Of a DNA stretch of 64,000 nt, positions 60,051 to 64,000 are shown piece by piece. Both the position numbers and the translations under genes were made by a program. Source of the DNA: JBIYSM02 sp044759095 (GTDB lineage: Bacteria > Bacillota > Bacilli > Brevibacillales > Brevibacillaceae); NCBI RefSeq assembly GCF_044759095.2, contig NZ_JBIYSM020000007.1, positions 49,799-113,798 of the forward strand, in the 5' to 3' direction. The first letter of the stretch is position 1, and each line of letters begins with the position of its first letter. The notes under the pieces are model-generated. The model was given only the letters and a program-made list of their open reading frames with translations. It was not told the origin of the DNA and did no database searches.

Positions 60051-61289
60051 CTATTCAAAAAGGCTTTTCTCTAAAACCATTTTTGTTCCTGTCTCTGAAC
60101 TGCTGATCCACAGCCGGTCGCAGATCTGCAGCATCACATGAAATCCCGCTCCCAGCGAGTAACGGGTGGAATACCCCTGCTGCAGCGCCGCCCGCGGCAA
60201 GTCTTCAAGCATGATTCCCTGCCCCTGATCGTACACGACGACCCGGCACACCCCTTCAGACGGATACACATACAGCGAAACGGTGCCTCCGGTTCCGTGC
60301 TTCAGCGTGTTGGACGCCGCTTCACTAACCGCCACCGAAAACAAATGCAGGCTCTTTTGCGGCATTCCTGCGGTGAGAAGTCCCTCTTTCAGCCGGCTGC
60401 GCAAAAAGGCCAAATCCTCCGGCGCCTTTACTGTCACAGCAAAGGATGTCTCTCCTCCCCGCACAAGCAAAAACAGTTCCTCATCCCGCAGCAGCATCAG
60501 TTTTTCCTGGGTAACCGTGGCCAGTACCTGCTTGTACAGTTCCCATTCCTTTCGCTGACGCTCCCGCTCGGCGGCAATCGCTTCCGTGATGTTGATCAGC
60601 ACAATCCCGCACGTTTTATCCGGAAGCGGGCAAGCGTATATGTCAAAAAACTGCTTGCCTCCGTCCGAGACAATCTGCTCGCGAACCCTTGAATCGGCAC
60701 TGACCGCTCGCATCGCCAACACTTTCGCTTCCAGCTCCACCGACTTGTCCACGCGGGCATGTCCTAGCGGCCTGATCTGCTCCTCTTCCAGCAGATACAG
60801 GTAGATGTCCTCGATTTGACGGAGAATGGACAGCTTCCGAAGCTCCTGTTTCACCCATTCATTCCGCTCTTCGTCCCGATCATGAAAGCTGTCGTGGATT
60901 ACGGACGGTTCCGGTTCCCGGCTTGTATTCCAGGAGCGAAACTCTTCCAGCAGCAAACGATCGAGCACGTCTTCCTTGCGAAGCACCTTCTCGATGTCCA
61001 GCACGAAGTAAGGGACTTCCCGAATTCCCCGGACAGCGCCGCCGATAATGCGAAAATCTGCTGCAAGCTCCGCCTCGTAGCGTCCCGCCAAATCCGTTTC
61101 TTCCACGAATACACCGATGGCCAGTCGGCTCACAGCCCGAAGCTCTGCCTGCATTCTCTGTCCGGTCGCCAGCTGTGTCAGCCAGATGCGGCGCGGCGGA
61201 ATCACTTTTTGCCCGGCATCGCCGGCTCGCAATTGATCCAGACAGTTGCGGCACGCGGGATTGGTTGGGCACTGCTCACACAAGATCAT
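60051..61289 (-). CDS. RsbW/SpoIIAB-type ATPase with N-terminal four-cysteine motif
   Basis: A 412-residue protein. The C-terminal 130 residues form a GHKL/HATPase_c_2 domain: N-box VAVSEAASNTLKHG, VVVYDQGQGI, and YSTRYSLGAGFHVM. The N-terminus has CEQCPTNPACRNC (Cys 4, 7, 13, 16), a possible metal or iron-sulfur site. Residues about 35-110 have a weak PilZ-like look (AVSRLAIGVFV), and a PAS-like region precedes a coiled segment. It would be the kinase or sensor of a partner-switching module. The ATG overlaps the phosphatase stop (ATGA); AAGGGGGGG upstream derives from the edge of a family C repeat. Confidence 0.82.
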   Translation of the reverse strand: MILCEQCPTNPACRNCLDQLRAGDAGQKVIPPRRIWLTQLATGQRMQAELRAVSRLAIGVFVEETDLAGRYEAELAADFRIIGGAVRGIREVPYFVLDIEKVLRKEDVLDRLLLEEFRSWNTSREPEPSVIHDSFHDRDEERNEWVKQELRKLSILRQIEDIYLYLLEEEQIRPLGHARVDKSVELEAKVLAMRAVSADSRVREQIVSDGGKQFFDIYACPLPDKTCGIVLINITEAIAAERERQRKEWELYKQVLATVTQEKLMLLRDEELFLLVRGGETSFAVTVKAPEDLAFLRSRLKEGLLTAGMPQKSLHLFSVAVSEAASNTLKHGTGGTVSLYVYPSEGVCRVVVYDQGQGIMLEDLPRAALQQGYSTRYSLGAGFHVMLQICDRLWISSSETGTKMVLEKSLFE

Positions 61290-63484
61290 CTATCAGCCCC
61301 CCCTTCCAAGTGGCGAAACTGCCTCGTGTTGCTCCCTGCGAAACCGCATGCAGGTGCCTGCAGGGTGCTTTTTTGTGGTGATTCAACGCCGAATGACTCC
61401 ACGCTAAAATCAAGGATGAGCAAGGAAATGTCATCTGTTCGCGGCAGGTTTCGAGTCATTTTCCAAATGTGCTGCTCCACTGCATCGAGACGGTCCTCTC
61501 CCGCTGCCCGTTTCTGTTCCAGCAGGTTCCCGAATTCGACCAGCCACTGACGAACGCCCGGATGCCCATCTTTGCGCCCCAGCTCCAACATGCCGTCGGT
61601 ATAAATCAGCAGCAGCCCGTCCCGCGTAATCGGCCACTCCTCCAGAGTGTACGAGCTGTTGCTGACCATCCCGAGGCCAATCCCCCCCGCGCAGGGCAGA
61701 ACGCTGCCCTGCTCCGCAGTAAAATAAAGAGGCTGCGGATGGCCGGCCCGACTGATCCGAAGCTTGTGTTCGGCTGCATCGTAGACGACAATCAGCATGG
61801 TAATGAACGAACGCGTCTTGGACAAGTCTTCGTACAATAATCGATTCAACCGGTACAAAATCTCATCCGGTGACACGGTGGTCTGAATTACCGCTCTCAA
61901 TGCGCTGCGAATGCCGGTCGTCAAGAGGCTGGCGGGAATTCCGTGCCCGGAGGCGTCAGCAACGAGAAAGCAGGTATACCGGTCGTCGATTGGGAAGTAG
62001 TCGACGTAATCGCCGCCTACGTAGGTAACAGGCAAAAAGACGGCTTTGGCCTGAAGCTGCGGGAGCACCAGCCGCTCCCGGGGGATCAGGGAAAACTGTA
62101 TTTTTTTAGCCAGTTCCATTTCCTGTTCCATCAATCGAAGTTCAAGCGCCTGATTGTCCTGCAGGCAGCGCAGAATCAATCCGCGAACGTTTACGGCGAG
62201 AAGCTGGAAAAAGGACTGCTCCAACTCCATTTCCTCTGCGTCATGGGAAACCGTCATCGCGATCAGGTTGACAAAGCGTGGACATAACGGCGAGTCAAGC
62301 GCTTCATCAACCACGATCCGCTCGGTGACTGTTACGGTCTTCCCATTCACTCTTTGATTGTTGTTGCCGCGAATGACTTGATAATAGACCGATCCGTCCG
62401 CCGACTCCAAGGAAAGGCGCAGGAAGAACAGTCCGTCCATTTTGGCAAGCCAGGTGTCAACAAGATCCTCCATGACCTGCGGCAGGTTTTCATAGCTGAC
62501 GTCGCACATGTGCAACTCGTTGCTGGCAACCAACAGGTTCTCGTAACTCTGCCTCATGAAGAGCAGCTGCGATAGTCTGGCGTTTTTGCTCTGAATTTGT
62601 TCCAGCTGCTCCGCAAACTTTTGCTCCAGACTGCTGGCAGTCAAAAAAGTCTCCGCCAATAGCCTGCGGTTTTGCCGAATCGTCAGGATCAATCGGATCA
62701 GTCCAAGCATCAGGGTCAGTCCCATGCCCACGAAGTACACCGCCGTCCGATCGGGCGTGATCACGATGGCTGTGATCGCGGCAAACACCAACACCATCAC
62801 CATACTCGCATCTATCTGCTGAAACTTCCATTTTTCATAATACCGAACGTATTCGTCCTGTACGGATACCGTCTCCGTCTCAGTGGGCAGTCGTCCCGGC
62901 GACAGGCTGATCAACAACAGCGCCCCCGCGCCGCATACGAATGTAACAGCAGACGGCAAAAACGGAGAAATGGCATCGACCAGTACGAACGCAAGGACAC
63001 CGTTTATCAGCAGTTGACCTTTTGAGCGCAGCGCTGCACGGGTCTGCGCGTTCGTAATCCAGACCGCGGCTATATGGATCAAAAGAAAAATACTGCTTTG
63101 CATGTGAAGCTGCAGATAGCACGAAAACGACATCACGGGCTGAAACCACATGCATAACGCTGCCGAGACGTAGGTGCTCGCCAGCATCGCCGTGTCGAGA
63201 AGGGTTTTCCAATGGTCGTAATACAAATGAGGCAATCGCAAAAACGCGTGCAGAGAGAGCAGTAAAAATACGTAAAACAACAACATCATCGGGTATTCAA
63301 GCAGCCGCAGCCGTTCGTCCGAAGAGAGTGCGGCCAGATTCGCAAGGCTCCAGGCCAACAGTGCCATCCCCTGCAAAAAAGACACGTCATACCATCGCTT
63401 GATGGAAACAAGATGGCGGGACAAAAGTAAAATCCAAATGGAAATTCCTGCGCCGCAGAAGTAAAGTAAAGCTTCCCATACCAT
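61286..63484 (-). CDS. Membrane PP2C-type (SpoIIE/RsbU) phosphatase with repeat-derived C-terminus
   Basis: A 732-residue protein with about eight N-terminal membrane segments (residues 1-270), a coiled coil, a GAF-like middle part, and a PP2C_SIG domain. That domain contains YVGGDYVDYFPIDDRY, LVADASGHGIPASL, YTDGMLELG and TDDISLLILDF. It would dephosphorylate the STAS protein in response to a membrane or ligand signal. The last ~30 residues (after LDFSVESFGVES) are encoded by a family C repeat and are unlike other family members, which end near LLILDF. ATG 63484 has AAGGTGG 7 nt upstream. Confidence 0.9.
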   Translation of the reverse strand: MVWEALLYFCGAGISIWILLLSRHLVSIKRWYDVSFLQGMALLAWSLANLAALSSDERLRLLEYPMMLLFYVFLLLSLHAFLRLPHLYYDHWKTLLDTAMLASTYVSAALCMWFQPVMSFSCYLQLHMQSSIFLLIHIAAVWITNAQTRAALRSKGQLLINGVLAFVLVDAISPFLPSAVTFVCGAGALLLISLSPGRLPTETETVSVQDEYVRYYEKWKFQQIDASMVMVLVFAAITAIVITPDRTAVYFVGMGLTLMLGLIRLILTIRQNRRLLAETFLTASSLEQKFAEQLEQIQSKNARLSQLLFMRQSYENLLVASNELHMCDVSYENLPQVMEDLVDTWLAKMDGLFFLRLSLESADGSVYYQVIRGNNNQRVNGKTVTVTERIVVDEALDSPLCPRFVNLIAMTVSHDAEEMELEQSFFQLLAVNVRGLILRCLQDNQALELRLMEQEMELAKKIQFSLIPRERLVLPQLQAKAVFLPVTYVGGDYVDYFPIDDRYTCFLVADASGHGIPASLLTTGIRSALRAVIQTTVSPDEILYRLNRLLYEDLSKTRSFITMLIVVYDAAEHKLRISRAGHPQPLYFTAEQGSVLPCAGGIGLGMVSNSSYTLEEWPITRDGLLLIYTDGMLELGRKDGHPGVRQWLVEFGNLLEQKRAAGEDRLDAVEQHIWKMTRNLPRTDDISLLILDFSVESFGVESPQKSTLQAPACGFAGSNTRQFRHLEGGADR
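61303..61368. repeat. Dispersed repeat family C, diverged unit inside the phosphatase gene
   Basis: Aligns along its full length with the minC-minD units (shared CCCTGC, ACCTG, TTCGCA, TTTCGCCAC-type blocks). It encodes part of the phosphatase C-terminus and ends 13 bp before the start codon of the ATPase gene. Confidence 0.72.
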
Positions 63485-63669
63485 CGTGGTACCACCTTTT
63501 TAAGCGGAATCGCATAGCCCTGCAGATTACCTTCCCGCGTGGGGCCAGGCTCAAACGTATCTCTCTCATCTTAACGCGATCGGGCGTTCATGGCGACTTA
63601 TTCTTGTCAACGCCTCGCCAAAGGCACTCGGAGCCGGATGCGCGCATATGCTGAAATGAGGTGATCCAT

Positions 63670-63852
63670 ATGAATTTCCGCTGGAAGTACCATCCCACTT
63701 ACCTAAAGATCAAATACGGCTGCAAGCAAGTGCTGCTTCCCCTGATCATTTTTCAATTTATCCGCACGATTCTCTTGCCCACGTCGTTCGACGTCATCAT
63801 CCTGGGCATTCTGGCCGTTTTGCTGGTAGCGATTTCACTGGACTGGATTTGA
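63670..63852 (+). CDS. Small membrane protein, 60 residues
   Basis: Starts MNFRWKYHPTYLKIKYG (basic, cytoplasmic), followed by two hydrophobic stretches (VLLPLIIFQFIRTILLP and DVIILGILAVLLVAISL). GAGGTG precedes the ATG at 63670. I do not recognise the family. A family B hairpin overlaps its stop codon and probably terminates it. Confidence 0.72.
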   Translation: MNFRWKYHPTYLKIKYGCKQVLLPLIIFQFIRTILLPTSFDVIILGILAVLLVAISLDWI

Positions 63853-63902
63853 AAACCCACCCGGCATTAGCTAGCGCTGAACCGGGCGGGGCTCCGAACC
63901 CT
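63851..63902. repeat. Dispersed repeat family B, copy 6 (minimal form)
   Basis: Only the outer hairpin CCCACCCGG/CCGGGCGGGG with the loop CATTAGCTAGCGCTGAA. There is no inner insertion and no conserved right part. It runs directly into a family A repeat. Confidence 0.78.
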
Positions 63903-64000
63903 AAAAAAAGCTTCGATTGAAGACCTCTCGAAGAAGCTGGTTCTTCGTTAGAGGAAACTTTTTATGCGTTCCGGAAAGTTTATTTCAGGGCGCTTTCACA
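63903..64000. repeat. Dispersed repeat family A, copy 3 (cut by window edge)
   Basis: Matches the first ~97 bp of copy 2 with only a couple of differences; the rest lies beyond the window. Confidence 0.82.

Noticed and set aside
63484..63500. AAAGGTGGTACCACG in front of the phosphatase gene looks like a T-box sequence
   Set aside because: It lies directly at the start codon and serves as the ribosome-binding site. No stem I region or terminator accompanies it, and the gene is not linked to amino acids or tRNA.

Overview
This window looks like chromosomal core sequence of a spore-forming member of the Bacillales, most like Brevibacillus or another Paenibacillaceae genus of moderate-to-high GC. 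That is an inference from gene order and protein character: spoVB, spoIIB, spoIVFA/FB, spo0B, safA, bofC and a CotS-type kinase sit among obg, rplU/rpmA, mreBCD, minCD, ruvCAB, queA-tgt-yajC and secD/secF in the arrangement known from Bacillus relatives. I found no rRNA, tRNA, CRISPR array, prophage or complete insertion sequence. Most genes are on the minus strand.

Layout. 0-19.2 kb: recJ (cut by the left edge), a CDF metal transporter, secF/secD, comN, spoVB (+), a DUF421 protein, corA, a TIGR04086 protein, yajC, tgt, queA, a large SpoIID-family protein, a lipoprotein (+) and ruvCAB. ruvB is followed by a perfect 405-bp tandem duplication of its own 3' end plus a DUF2905 gene. 19.2-33 kb: two repeat elements, two secreted or membrane proteins of uncertain role, bofC, a secreted cyclic nucleotide phosphodiesterase/nucleotidase, safA with a CotS-like kinase, and an amino-acid operon pheB-hom-thrC-thrB-pheA. 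33-44.7 kb: a DUF5666 repeat protein, obg-spo0B, rpmA-prp-rplU with an L21-type leader, RNase G, spoIVFB/FA, a cold-shock gene, a RodA-type protein and minD/minC. 44.7-59.6 kb: PBP2, mreDCB, radC, maf, a DUF4321 protein, a prepilin peptidase, spoIIB, murC, folC and valS with a T-box leader. 59.6-64 kb: a partner-switching module (STAS protein, kinase-like ATPase, membrane PP2C phosphatase) and a small membrane protein.

How the genes work together. The window concentrates cell-shape and division functions (PBP2, RodA, MreBCD, MinCD, MurC), sporulation checkpoints (SpoIVFA/FB, BofC, Spo0B, SpoIIB, SafA), Holliday-junction resolution (RuvABC), queuosine tRNA modification (QueA, Tgt) and aspartate-family plus phenylalanine synthesis.

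The most unusual content is outside the genes. Three dispersed repeat families occur. Family A (about 125 bp, three copies) can fold into three hairpins, and one copy appears to supply the -35 box of the secDF promoter. Family B (about 50-155 bp, six copies) is a nested palindrome found at gene ends. Family C (about 66 bp, seven units) abuts the ribosome-binding site of rodA, minD and the ATPase gene, forms a four-unit tandem array between minC and minD, and in one place has become the coding C-terminus of the phosphatase.
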